Position numbers and translations under genes: made by a program
Source: Arthrobacter sp. 35W
GTDB taxonomy: Bacteria > Actinomycetota > Actinomycetes > Actinomycetales > Micrococcaceae
NCBI RefSeq assembly: GCF_000482545.1
Contig: NZ_KI519454.1
Span: 682,001 to 746,000 of the forward strand
Direction of reading: 5' to 3'
Length of the DNA: 64,000 nucleotides
Shown: piece by piece, positions 1 through 13,040 of the stretch
Layout of the letters: each line of letters starts with the position of its first letter
How positions within the stretch are numbered: the stretch's first letter is position 1
The notes under the pieces: model-generated
Databases searched by the model: none
The model's input: only the letters and a program-made list of their open reading frames with translations
What the model was told of the DNA's origin: nothing

Positions 1-391
1 CTCCGGCCAGAATGTCACCGTTTCCTTTACTCCGACGCTGGCCCCGATGAGCCGCGGCATCCTCGCCACGGCCACCGCCAAGGTGTCCGCGGAACTGCGC
101 AACAGCCCCACCGCCGCCGAGGACATCCGGGCAATCTGGGTGGACGCCTATGAGAACGAGCCGTTCATCCACGTGCTGCCCGAGGGCCAGTGGCCCACCA
201 CCAAGTCCGTGCAGGGCTCCAACCACGTGGCCATCCAGCTGGCCTATGACGCCCACGTTGGCCGCGTGATTGTCTGCTGCGCCATCGACAACCTCACCAA
301 GGGAACCGCCGGCGGTGCCGTGCAGTCCATGAACATTGCCCTGGGCCTCGACGAGACCGCAGGTTTGACCATCCAAGGAGTTGCACCATGA
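1..391 (+). CDS. argC: N-acetyl-gamma-glutamyl-phosphate reductase, C-terminal part (ArgC)
   Basis: This is the 3' end of argC; the reading frame is already open at base 2, so the start lies before the window. ArgC reduces N-acetylglutamyl-5-phosphate with NADPH to the semialdehyde, the third step of arginine synthesis in the cytoplasm. The visible ~129 residues include [13 protein letters not shown], typical of the C-terminal part of the enzyme, and the late segment [19 protein letters not shown] followed by [20 protein letters not shown], which is the highly conserved end of the dehydrogenase dimerisation domain. The stop codon overlaps the argJ start in an ATGA arrangement, so the two are translationally coupled. 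Identification is secure from these motifs and from the following arg genes; only the missing N-terminus with the catalytic Cys cannot be checked. Confidence 0.96.
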   Translation, partial: SGQNVTVSFTPTLAPMSRGILATATAKVSAELRNSPTAAEDIRAIWVDAYENEPFIHVLPEGQWPTTKSVQGSNHVAIQLAYDAHVGRVIVCCAIDNLTKGTAGGAVQSMNIALGLDETAGLTIQGVAP

Positions 392-1557
392 GCGTCACCA
401 CTGCCAAGGGCTTCCGTGCCGCCGGCATCACCGCAGGACTGAAGAAATCCGGCAACCCGGACCTGGCCCTCGTGGTCAATGACGGCCCGGTGAAGAACGC
501 CGCCGCCGTGTTCACCTCCAACCGCGTCGCCGCGGCCCCCGTCCACTGGTCCCGCCAGGTCCTCAGCGACGGCCGCGTGGATGCCGTGCTGCTCAACTCG
601 GGTGGCGCCAATGCCTGCACCGGGCCCGAGGGCTTCCAGAACACCCACACCTCGGCCGAGAAGACGGCCGACGTCCTGGGCATCTCCGCCACCGACGTCG
701 CCGTCTGCTCCACCGGCCTGATCGGCGAGCAGCTGCCCATGGACAAGATCCTGCCGGGCATCGAAGCTGCCGCTTCGGCGCTGGGGGCCGACGGCGGTGC
801 TGCCGCAGCCTCCGCGATCATGACCACCGACACCGTCTCCAAGCAGGCGGCCTGGACCTCTACGCCGTCGGCCGACGGTGCAGGATATTCCATTGGCGGC
901 ATGGCCAAGGGTGCCGGCATGCTGGCCCCGGGCCTGGCCACGATGCTGGTGGTCATCACCACCGACGCCGTGGTGGCCCCGGAAGGGCTCGACGCCGCGC
1001 TCCGCGACGCCGTGCGGGTCAGCTTCAACCGGGCTGACTCCGATGGCTGCATGTCCACCAACGACACGGTGATTCTGCTGGCCTCCGGTGCCTCCGAGGT
1101 CTACCCGGACATGGCCGAGTTCACCGCCGGCCTTACCGAGGTCTGCAACACCCTGGCCCGCGGCCTGATTGCCGACGCCGAGGGCGCCAACCACGACATC
1201 GCGATCACCACCTTGAACGCCGCGAGCGAGCAGGACGCCGAGGAAGTCAGCCGCTCCGTGGCCCGCTCCAACCTGTTCAAGACTGCCATCTTCGGCAACG
1301 ACCCGAACTGGGGCCGCGTGCTGGCCTCCGTCGGCACCACAGATGCCGTGTTCGATCCGGACCAGATCAACGTCTCCATCAACGGCGTGCAGATCTGCCG
1401 CAACGGCGGCATCGGCGATTCCCGAGACCTGGTGGATCTGAAGCCCCGCGAGGTCACCGTCGAGATCGACCTCAAGTCCGGCGACGCCCGCGCCACCATC
1501 TGGACCAACGACCTCACCCACGCCTACGTCGAAGAAAACAGCGCCTACTCCTCCTAG
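388..1557 (+). CDS. argJ: Bifunctional ornithine acetyltransferase / N-acetylglutamate synthase
   Basis: ArgJ transfers the acetyl group from N-acetylornithine back to glutamate and so makes arginine synthesis cyclic; bifunctional forms also acetylate glutamate from acetyl-CoA. The 389-residue precursor is of normal length. The self-cleavage motif is present as [14 protein letters not shown], with the nucleophilic threonine at about residue 185, where the chain is cut between Ala and Thr into alpha and beta subunits. NGGIGD and the C-terminal segment ending in [11 protein letters not shown] are typical of the family. The start is fixed by the ATGA overlap with argC and by an AAGGAG ribosome binding site about 7 nt upstream. 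Whether this enzyme is mono- or bifunctional cannot be read from the sequence; the window shows no separate argA or argE. Confidence 0.97.
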   Translation: MSVTTAKGFRAAGITAGLKKSGNPDLALVVNDGPVKNAAAVFTSNRVAAAPVHWSRQVLSDGRVDAVLLNSGGANACTGPEGFQNTHTSAEKTADVLGISATDVAVCSTGLIGEQLPMDKILPGIEAAASALGADGGAAAASAIMTTDTVSKQAAWTSTPSADGAGYSIGGMAKGAGMLAPGLATMLVVITTDAVVAPEGLDAALRDAVRVSFNRADSDGCMSTNDTVILLASGASEVYPDMAEFTAGLTEVCNTLARGLIADAEGANHDIAITTLNAASEQDAEEVSRSVARSNLFKTAIFGNDPNWGRVLASVGTTDAVFDPDQINVSINGVQICRNGGIGDSRDLVDLKPREVTVEIDLKSGDARATIWTNDLTHAYVEENSAYSS

Positions 1558-1608
1558 TGCGGAGGCGCCGGCAGTCCGGGGTTTGGGCCCCATACCCCGG
1601 CAACCTGC

Positions 1609-1667
1609 GCGGCCGGCGCGATAGCGCCGGCCGCGGCGCTCGACAAGGCGGCCGGGCCGGCGTTTTT
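1609..1667 (+). promoter_or_regulatory. Two mutually exclusive hairpins ending in a T run, argJ-argB spacer
   Basis: Bases 1609-1619 are perfectly complementary to 1624-1634 (11 bp, GATA loop). The segment 1625-1632 can instead pair with 1655-1662, which is directly followed by TTTTT (1663-1667). The two folds cannot coexist, as in an attenuator or antiterminator. The base pairing is seen directly; a regulatory role is inference. It could simply be a terminator after argJ. Confidence 0.5.
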
Positions 1668-1733
1668 CGTAGGCGACGTCAAGGGCCGCAGGCCGCTCAG
1701 CGGCCGTCGCGGCACAGTCGCCGGAAAAATGCC

Positions 1734-1809
1734 GGACGTCCGCCGGACCCAGCCACAACGGACGTCCGCCGGACCCAGCCACAACGGACGTCCGCCGGAC
1801 CCAGCCACC
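1734..1809 (+). repeat. 26-bp tandem repeat, 2.9 copies
   Basis: Three head-to-tail copies of a 26-bp unit start at 1734, 1760 and 1786; the last is cut two bases short. The first two are identical and the third agrees until its final bases. Each unit holds the palindrome GGACGTCC. The array ends about 40 bp before the argB start, where promoter elements would be expected. The unit length is not a multiple of three, so it is not part of a coding region. Confidence 0.9.
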
Positions 1810-1848
1810 GGGGTCTCGACATATGAATCTGAACCTAAGGAATTGGAC

Positions 1849-2744
1849 ATGAACACCGTTGCTGCGGCGCAGGACAAGGCCGCCATTCTGATCGAGGCAC
1901 TGCCGTGGATCCAGCAGTTTGCCGGGACCGTGGTGGTGGTCAAGTACGGCGGCAACGCCATGATCAATGACGACCTCCGCCGCGCCTTCGCCGAGGACAT
2001 CGTCTTCCTGCACCACGTCGGCATCCGGCCCGTGGTGGTCCATGGCGGAGGTCCGCAGATCAACGCCATGCTCGGCCGCCTCGGCATCGAGTCCGAGTTC
2101 AAGGGCGGCCTGCGCGTCACCACGCCCGAGGCGATGGACGTGGTCCGCATGGTCCTCACCGGCCAGGTGGGCCGCGAACTGGTGGGCCTGATCAACTCCC
2201 ACGGCCCCTACGCCGTCGGGCTCTCCGGCGAGGACGGCGCCCTGCTCCAGGCCGAGCGCACCGGCACCGTCGTCGACGGCGAACTGGTGGACCTCGGTCT
2301 GGTGGGCGAGGTGGTGGGCGTGAACCCCAGCTCCATCCTGGATCTGCTGGAGGCCGGCCGCATCCCGGTCATCTCCACCGTGGCCCCGGAAGTGGGCAAC
2401 ACCGGCACCGTGCTCAACGTCAATGCCGACACCGCCGCGGCCGCATTGGCCGTTTCCCTGCAGGCCTCCCGTCTGGTGATCCTGACCGACGTCGAGGGCC
2501 TCTACGCCAACTGGCCGGACAAGTCCTCGCTGATCTCCGCCCTGAGCGCCGCCGAGCTGCGCGCCATGCTGCCGTCGCTGGAATCGGGCATGATCCCCAA
2601 GATGGGTGCCTGCCTGAAAGCGGTCGCCGGCGGAGTGGCCCGCGCCGCCGTCGTGGACGGGCGCAGCGCCCACTCCATGCTGCTCGAACTGATCACCACC
2701 GAGGGCAATGGAACCCAGGTCTTTCCCGATGACGAGGACAACTA

Positions 2745-2745
<1 letters not shown>
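1849..2745 (+). CDS. argB: Acetylglutamate kinase
   Basis: ArgB phosphorylates N-acetylglutamate with ATP, usually the arginine-feedback-controlled step. The 298-residue product has the amino acid kinase fold signatures: VVKYGGNAM with the phosphate-binding Lys at about residue 32, [10 protein letters not shown], the substrate loop [24 protein letters not shown] near the nucleotide site, and [14 protein letters not shown] close to the C-terminus. The open frame continues upstream, but the ATG at 1849 has TAAGGA 7 nt before it and gives the family N-terminus; a longer protein would have to read through the 26-bp repeats. The stop overlaps argD as TAATG. A long N-terminal helix ([10 protein letters not shown]) resembles that of the hexameric, arginine-sensitive enzymes, so feedback inhibition is likely but inferred. 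Confidence 0.97.
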
Positions 2746-5586
<2,841 letters not shown>

Positions 5587-5603
5587 ATACTTTTTAGTAG
5601 ATA

Positions 5604-5617
5604 TGCATATTCATGCA
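5604..5617 (+). promoter_or_regulatory. Candidate ARG box (ArgR operator) before argG
   Basis: TGCAT and ATGCA form a perfect 5-bp inverted repeat around ATTC. It sits in the only A+T-rich stretch of the arg region, about 47 bp before the argG start and directly after argR. Length, A+T content and symmetry match known ARG boxes; binding is inferred. Confidence 0.6.
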
Positions 5618-5663
5618 CTATCCTCGATAACAACGCACAAAGACTGAAATAAGGAGCCCTCTC

Positions 5664-8350
<2,687 letters not shown>

Positions 8351-8404
8351 CGACGGCGCCTCCAGCACACCGCTGACGCACCGCGCACCATGTGTGCCTG
8401 CGAG

Positions 8405-8452
8405 AATGGCCGGTGCTCCATCCCACGGACTGTGGGTGGGGCACCGGCCATT
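8405..8452. terminator. Bidirectional terminator between argH and the CPBP gene
   Basis: Arms 8405-8416 and 8441-8452 are perfectly complementary over 12 bp, with an inner CCCAC/GTGGG stem. It lies between convergent genes and can serve both strands. No long T run follows, as is common in high-GC actinobacteria. Confidence 0.8.
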
Positions 8453-8469
8453 GCCGTTGTACTTCAGGG

Positions 8470-9261
8470 TTAGACGGCGCTGGCACCGGCACCGGCACCG
8501 GCTGCAACGAGGGTGAAGGTGAAGATGACCCAGTCGTTGAGGATGTGGGCCCCCGTGGATACGAGGATGTTCTTGGTCCGGATGTACGCCAGGGTCAGGA
8601 CGAGTCGGGCGGATCCGATGATCAGCAGCGCCTGTGCGACGTTCCAGCCGTAGGTCGGGAGGTGCGCTGCGCCGAACCACACTGCTGTGACCAGCCAGGC
8701 CAGGATCACGGAGGTGTTCCGAGACAGCTTTGCCTTGGTGAACAGCAAGTACATCACGGCGAGGAACGGCAGGAGGGTGAAGATTTCCTCACCGAGGAGT
8801 TGGATGCCGGTGCCCACGTAGAAGGCGGCAATGTCAAATGGTCCGCCGGCGGCTGTGCCATCGGTTGCCGGGTTGGCGTTCGCACCGAAGACGTTCATGA
8901 CGATGATGCCCACGATGGCCGAGACGGCCAGATTCAGCAGCCAAAAGACCACCATGTTCAGGTAGTCGACGCCGGTCAGCTTCTTGAAGAGAGCCTTCCA
9001 ATAGCGCCCGGTGAATCCGATGAACACGGCCAGCGGAATGGCGGGGAACAGAATCCTCGGGACGAGGGCCTGAAGGTCGTTGGCCGCCGGGTAGAAAATG
9101 AGGGCCGAAAAGCCGGCGACGCAGGCGAGGATGACCACGCCCCATTTCCAGGCCGCCACCTCGACGGGTTCACCGTCGTAGTACGGAAAATCGCGGCCAT
9201 CGTTGCGTTCGATGAGTCGCCCAAACCGCTTCTTGGACTGGACCTGTGCGTCGGGGGACAT
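8470..9261 (-). CDS. CPBP-family intramembrane protease-like protein
   Basis: A 263-residue polytopic membrane protein with about seven hydrophobic segments. It matches the CPBP (CAAX protease and bacteriocin-processing) family: a glutamate pair in QLLGEEIFTLLPF, a first His in FGAAHLPTYGWN, and a second in GAHILNDW, in the expected order. The usual EExxxR motif lacks its Arg (EEIFTLL), so protease activity is uncertain. An in-frame ATG 51 bases further upstream exists, but the start chosen here has a perfect AGGAGG 4 nt before it. Substrate and role are unknown; relatives process peptides or act in immunity to bacteriocins. It is convergent with argH and divergent from the next gene, so it is a single transcription unit. 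Confidence 0.75.
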   Translation of the reverse strand: MSPDAQVQSKKRFGRLIERNDGRDFPYYDGEPVEVAAWKWGVVILACVAGFSALIFYPAANDLQALVPRILFPAIPLAVFIGFTGRYWKALFKKLTGVDYLNMVVFWLLNLAVSAIVGIIVMNVFGANANPATDGTAAGGPFDIAAFYVGTGIQLLGEEIFTLLPFLAVMYLLFTKAKLSRNTSVILAWLVTAVWFGAAHLPTYGWNVAQALLIIGSARLVLTLAYIRTKNILVSTGAHILNDWVIFTFTLVAAGAGAGASAV

Positions 9262-9375
9262 AAAACCTCCTGATGAGTGTGTCTCAAAGAAAACAATGGA
9301 GGTCCGGTCCATGCCACCGGAAAATGCAAACGCCCCCGGTCCAATACTAGAGGCGGGACATCTTGACGCGGCTAC

Positions 9376-9381
9376 TAATGT
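9376..9381 (+). promoter_or_regulatory. Putative -10 element (TAATGT), leaderless-type
   Basis: A TANNNT hexamer ends 6 nt before the ATG at 9388, so transcription would begin at about the start codon. GGAGG at 9382-9386 is too close to act as a normal ribosome binding site. Confidence 0.4.
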
Positions 9382-9387
9382 GGAGGC

Positions 9388-10191
9388 ATGACTGAGCTCA
9401 CCACCCCTGGTTCCGCCGCTGCCGGTTCATCCTCCACCGGTTCATCTGCCCCCACTTCTGCGCGGCCCATCGAACCGGCCGATCTACTGGACCGCCTCGC
9501 CGCTGCTGCAGACACCCTGAGCGCCAAGGCCAAGGCCCTGTCCGATGCGGACATCCGCACCGCCACCGAGCTGCCGGGCTGGACCCGCGGCCACGTGCTG
9601 GCACATCTGTGCGGTGTGGCGAACGGCTTCACCCGCCAGGTGGAGTACGCCCAGCGCGGGGAGAGCATCGAGCTCTACGACGGCGGCCCCTCGGGCCGCA
9701 ACCAGGCCATCGAAATGGCGGCCGGCCACACGGCTGCCGAGCACAGCGCCGATCTGGATGCCGCGCTGGAGCGCCTCCTGAAGGCCTTCGGCTCGCTCGA
9801 CGACGACGGCTGGCAGCTGCCCATCGCCTACCGCGGCGGCGTGGCCTACGACGGCGCCCTGGCCCTGTGGCGCGAACTCGTGATCCACCTTGCGGATCTG
9901 GGCGTCGGTCGCGGACCGGAGACCTGGTCCAAGGAGTTCTGCCTGTACCTCTTCGACTTCCTCACCCCGCGGGTACCGGCCGACACTCGCCTGAAGCTCC
10001 TGCCCCTGGGAATGGCCCCGCTGACACTGGGTGCAGGCGAGAAATCCGTCTCCGTCTCGGGCATGATCACCGACATAGCAGCCTGGCTGGCCGGCCGGAC
10101 GCCCACCATGGGCACGCTCCGCGCCGAAGCCGCCGCCGACTCCGTTCCCCTCCCCGTCCTGGGCCCCTGGCCCTCGCCCGCTGCCAAGTAG
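9388..10191 (+). CDS. Maleylpyruvate isomerase family mycothiol-dependent protein
   Basis: A 267-residue protein of the DinB-like mycothiol-dependent maleylpyruvate isomerase (MDMPI) superfamily. After a Ser/Thr/Ala-rich leader of about 30 residues, the four-helix domain starts at DLLDRLAAAADTL. The conserved metal-binding blocks are LPGWTRGHVLAHL and ALWRELVIHLADLG, whose His residues fit the family's zinc site; a C-terminal SCP2-like part follows. True isomerases use mycothiol to convert maleylpyruvate to fumarylpyruvate in gentisate degradation, but no gentisate genes are nearby, so the substrate is unknown. Members of this family act in diverse mycothiol-linked detoxification steps. It is transcribed alone. 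Confidence 0.75.
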   Translation: MTELTTPGSAAAGSSSTGSSAPTSARPIEPADLLDRLAAAADTLSAKAKALSDADIRTATELPGWTRGHVLAHLCGVANGFTRQVEYAQRGESIELYDGGPSGRNQAIEMAAGHTAAEHSADLDAALERLLKAFGSLDDDGWQLPIAYRGGVAYDGALALWRELVIHLADLGVGRGPETWSKEFCLYLFDFLTPRVPADTRLKLLPLGMAPLTLGAGEKSVSVSGMITDIAAWLAGRTPTMGTLRAEAAADSVPLPVLGPWPSPAAK

Positions 10192-10227
10192 CCAAGCCCG
10201 CCGGGCCCCGCCGCATCTACGTGGTTG

Positions 10228-10257
10228 TTGACAGGCATTTTTGGGGCGGCGGATAAT
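10228..10257 (+). promoter_or_regulatory. Near-consensus sigma-70-type promoter of the 10-25 kb cluster
   Basis: TTGACA (10228-10233), an 18-bp spacer and GATAAT (10252-10257). This is the best housekeeping promoter match I see in the window. It points at the seven-gene cluster starting at 10448 and would give a leader of about 180 nt. Confidence 0.7.
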
Positions 10258-10263
10258 GGCACC

Positions 10264-10447
10264 TATCATTCCCGCTTCACCCGATCCGGCTGCTCCACCG
10301 CTTTTCTGCCGCAGTCAGTGGTGCTGACCCGGGGACATTTGTTTGCACGCTTCTGGGACGCTGCACGGACACCGGCTGGTGCCATGGCAGCCCCCAACCG
10401 GCGGCCTTAATGGCTGCCGCAGGGCAACCTTCCATACTGGGGGAAGC
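10264..10447 (+). other. Long 5' untranslated leader of the 10-25 kb cluster
   Basis: From the predicted transcription start to the ATG at 10448 there are about 180 bases. They contain a short hairpin (GTCAG/CTGAC near 10313-10327) and a ribosome binding site (GGGGGAAG) just before the start. I see no named riboswitch and no convincing reading frame. Confidence 0.4.
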
Positions 10448-11383
10448 ATGCGCAGCAGTGTCAGAAACTATTGGCTGGAATTCAACAGTCCCCTTGAGGG
10501 CCGGGTCCACTTCATGTACCTGGATGTCAAGGGATACGTCAGCACAGGTGTCGGCAATTTGATCGACGCCACCAAACAACCACTCACCGCACCGACGCCA
10601 GCCGAGCGCAGCGCCTCCCTTGCCATGGCATGGGCCATCGCCTGGGCCCGCAACGACGACGGCGCCGGCGCGGTCCAGGATGAGATCGCCGCCGAGTGGG
10701 ACACCGTGAAGTCGCGGATGGATCTGGCCCATCTGGGCGGCGGACATTTCGCCCCGCCCGTGACAAGCCTTTGCATCACCGATGAAGAGATCGACAGGAT
10801 CGTCTTCCAGCGGCTGGATGCGATGGAGTCCTATCTACGGGGCAGGCCTCCGTTCGCGGACTTTGACAACTGGCCCGCCGATGCCCAGCTGGGCCTGTTG
10901 AGCATGTCCTGGGGGATGGGGCCGGCCTTCAAATTCCCCAAGTTCCAGGGCTTCGCGGCCCAGCGTGACTGGACGTCGGCGTCGTCCGAGTGCCGTTTCA
11001 ACCCCGAAATCGGCACCATCGTCAAGCGCAACAATCTGGACCAGCAGTGCTTCCTCAACGCCGCCAGGGTCGACGCCGAGGGGCTGGACCCGGAGGTGCT
11101 GCTGATCGCCGGCGGTGCCCCCACGCCCGTGGGCCCGGTGGATCCGCCCGCGGGACCGGTGCTGGACCTGGCGCAGGTGGCCGGCATCCAGGCCGCGCTG
11201 ACGGCGCTTGGCTACTCGCCCGGGCCCGTTGACGGCCTCAGTGGTCCCAGGACCACGGCGGCCATCCGGCAGTTCCAGGCGGACCAGGGACTGTCCGCCG
11301 ACGGCATTGCCGGCCCCTTGACCCGGGCGGCCCTGGCCGCCGCGCTGGGACAGATTGGCATCCAAACCACCGCTGGAGGATGA
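10448..11383 (+). CDS. T4-type lysozyme-like protein with C-terminal peptidoglycan-binding domain
   Basis: A 311-residue protein with two parts. Residues ~13-215 resemble phage T4-type lysozyme (GH24): E17, D26 and S32 have the same spacing as Glu11, Asp20 and Thr26 of T4 lysozyme, inside PLEGRVHFMYLDVKGYVS followed by TGVG. Residues ~245-305 are a PG_binding_1 domain (IQAALTALGYSPGPVDG, RTTAAIRQFQADQGL). Gly/Pro linkers join the parts. There is no signal peptide or membrane segment, so export would need another route, as for phage endolysins. The ATG at 10448 has GGGGGAAG upstream; an earlier in-frame Met has no ribosome binding site. It is the first of seven tightly spaced genes. The fold assignment rests on the catalytic spacing and is moderately sure; the substitution Thr to Ser may alter activity. 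Confidence 0.7.
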   Translation: MRSSVRNYWLEFNSPLEGRVHFMYLDVKGYVSTGVGNLIDATKQPLTAPTPAERSASLAMAWAIAWARNDDGAGAVQDEIAAEWDTVKSRMDLAHLGGGHFAPPVTSLCITDEEIDRIVFQRLDAMESYLRGRPPFADFDNWPADAQLGLLSMSWGMGPAFKFPKFQGFAAQRDWTSASSECRFNPEIGTIVKRNNLDQQCFLNAARVDAEGLDPEVLLIAGGAPTPVGPVDPPAGPVLDLAQVAGIQAALTALGYSPGPVDGLSGPRTTAAIRQFQADQGLSADGIAGPLTRAALAAALGQIGIQTTAGG

Positions 11384-11387
11384 TCAC

Positions 11388-12146
11388 ATGCCTGCCTTCG
11401 ATCTGGACATGAGCAACCCCTTCCCATCCGGATACACCCAAACCTATGGCGGCCCCAACCAGGGCGGCCACGTCCCACCCGAGTGGTACATCCAGTACGG
11501 GATGGACCTGGGCGCCGTCGGCGGCACCGAGATCCATGCCGCCTTTGACGGACACGTCACCAAATTGGACACCACCAATGTGGGCCTTTCCACCGGCAAG
11601 GTCTACGGCGCCCAGTTGTTCATGCGCTCCAACAATGACGGCATGGGTGCCTTCTATACGCACTTCTACGACGTTGCGGCCGGCTTGGCTCCGGGGGCCC
11701 AGGTCATGCGCGGTCAGGTGCTGGGGCGCGTTGTCGCTGCCCCGGGGTCGCCCCATCTCCATCTGGCGCTGGTGGAGATCACCAATGGCGTGTACCGGGG
11801 CGTGGACCTGTACAGCACGTTCCTCTCGACGGCCAACACCGCGGACGTCTTCACCGTGACGTTCCACCAGGACGGCGCCACGGCGCCGTCCACCGGTGGC
11901 GGCGGGGGAGGAGGGGGTGGTGGAGGATTGGGTGCCTTTGGAACGCTGTCCTCCGTCTATGAGATCCAGGGGGCGTTGATCGCCCTGGGCTACAATCCCG
12001 GGGTGCAGGATGGCATCAGCGGGCCCAAGACCACCGCCGCCGTCCGTGCCTTCCAATCAGACAACGGGCTGGCGGCGGACGGCATTGTCGGTCCGATGAC
12101 CAGGGCCGCGCTGGCGGCCGCTCTGGCCGCCGCGGGGCTCGTCTAG
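11388..12146 (+). CDS. M23 peptidase-like protein with C-terminal peptidoglycan-binding domain
   Basis: A 252-residue protein starting 4 nt after the lysozyme-like gene, with GGAGGA 7 nt upstream. Residues ~30-140 resemble the LytM/M23 fold: YGMDLGAVGGTEIHAAFDGHV matches the first strand region and SPHLHLAL carries the HxH motif (H123, H125). The first zinc ligand, normally His in HxxxD, is Gln36 (QYGMD), so a normal zinc site is not possible; the domain may bind rather than cut peptidoglycan. An 11-glycine linker at about residues 171-181 leads to a PG_binding_1 domain (IQGALIALGYNPGVQDG, KTTAAVRAFQ). No signal peptide is present. Its C-terminal domain is clearly related to that of the preceding protein, which points to a shared target. 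Confidence 0.7.
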   Translation: MPAFDLDMSNPFPSGYTQTYGGPNQGGHVPPEWYIQYGMDLGAVGGTEIHAAFDGHVTKLDTTNVGLSTGKVYGAQLFMRSNNDGMGAFYTHFYDVAAGLAPGAQVMRGQVLGRVVAAPGSPHLHLALVEITNGVYRGVDLYSTFLSTANTADVFTVTFHQDGATAPSTGGGGGGGGGGGLGAFGTLSSVYEIQGALIALGYNPGVQDGISGPKTTAAVRAFQSDNGLAADGIVGPMTRAALAAALAAAGLV

Positions 12147-12160
12147 GGCAGGCGGGGCCC

Positions 12161-12997
12161 GTGGCCACGGCGTCGCCGGACACCCTCGGAACGGTGGCCG
12201 GGCAGATCCTGCAGGAAGCCGCCGAGGAGGCCTCGGGCGCGGCCAGCCAACTGGGCGGCATCCTGGGCGAGGCAGCTGAACGCGCCGGTGGGCTGGCAGA
12301 GCAGGCGGCACAGCTGCCGGCGGACCTGCTCCAGCGTCTGGAGGACTTCGCTAAGAACCCCGACTGGCCCACGCTGTTGGTCTTTGCCTTCCTGCGCATC
12401 CGCGACCTCGACCGCGAGCATCTGGCCGTCGGGGCGCTGCAGGTGCCCGGCTGGTCCCCGGCCGTGGCCTTGTCGTACACCACGGATTCCAACCAGACAC
12501 TGCTGCTTGCCGTGGCCATCGGCGTCCCGGGGACCAGGCATGGACTGCATCTGCGGGCCACCGGCCCCCTGGATGTGTCACTGGGCAGTGCTGACGCGCT
12601 CTTGATCAATATTGGTGCCACTGCCGCCTGCGCCTGGGACTGGGAGTTCGGGCAAAGCCCCGGCGCGCCGGCGGAATCCGGCGCGCTCTCTGCCAAGGCG
12701 TTCTGGACGCTGCCCGTCCCACGGATCGGCAATGACTTTGTCGATTTCTCCCTGGGGCCCGTGGCTCTTGACGCGGAGCTGTCCAAGGAGCCGGGAGTGC
12801 CCCTGTACCGCGTCGATCTGGGTCTGGGGGACAGGTCCACCCCCGGTCGGCATGGCATCACCGTCCAGGCCCGGATCGAGGAACTGCTGCAGGGCCTTGG
12901 CGGCATCGCCGCCCTGGACCTGCCCACCATCGACTACTCGCCGGGGCTGTCCCTTCAATCCGGGGCGGCACCGCGGTTCAGCCTGGGAACTGCCTGA
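12161..12997 (+). CDS. Unknown 278-aa protein of the DUF6603 cluster
   Basis: I do not recognise this protein. It begins with a GTG 14 nt after the preceding stop, with a G-rich ribosome binding site. Residues ~5-65 are an Ala/Glu/Gln-rich stretch likely to form long helices (ILQEAAEEASGAASQLGG and similar). The rest alternates hydrophobic strands with loops, for example ALSYTTDSNQTLLLAVAIG and FVDFSLGPVALDAELS, and looks like a soluble beta-rich domain. No signal peptide or membrane segment is evident. The style of its strands resembles the beta-rich start of the next protein, so the two may be parts of one protein elsewhere; the 43-bp gap here contains a stop and a fresh ribosome binding site. 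Confidence 0.7.
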   Translation: MATASPDTLGTVAGQILQEAAEEASGAASQLGGILGEAAERAGGLAEQAAQLPADLLQRLEDFAKNPDWPTLLVFAFLRIRDLDREHLAVGALQVPGWSPAVALSYTTDSNQTLLLAVAIGVPGTRHGLHLRATGPLDVSLGSADALLINIGATAACAWDWEFGQSPGAPAESGALSAKAFWTLPVPRIGNDFVDFSLGPVALDAELSKEPGVPLYRVDLGLGDRSTPGRHGITVQARIEELLQGLGGIAALDLPTIDYSPGLSLQSGAAPRFSLGTA

Positions 12998-13040
12998 CCT
13001 GCACGACCGCCGCACCACTGGATACAGATCGGGGGACGAG

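Noticed and set aside
244-2673. Open frame of more than 800 codons on the minus strand opposite argJ and argB
   Set aside because: It reads low-complexity Gly/His/Arg protein without family motifs; typical antisense shadow of high-GC genes.
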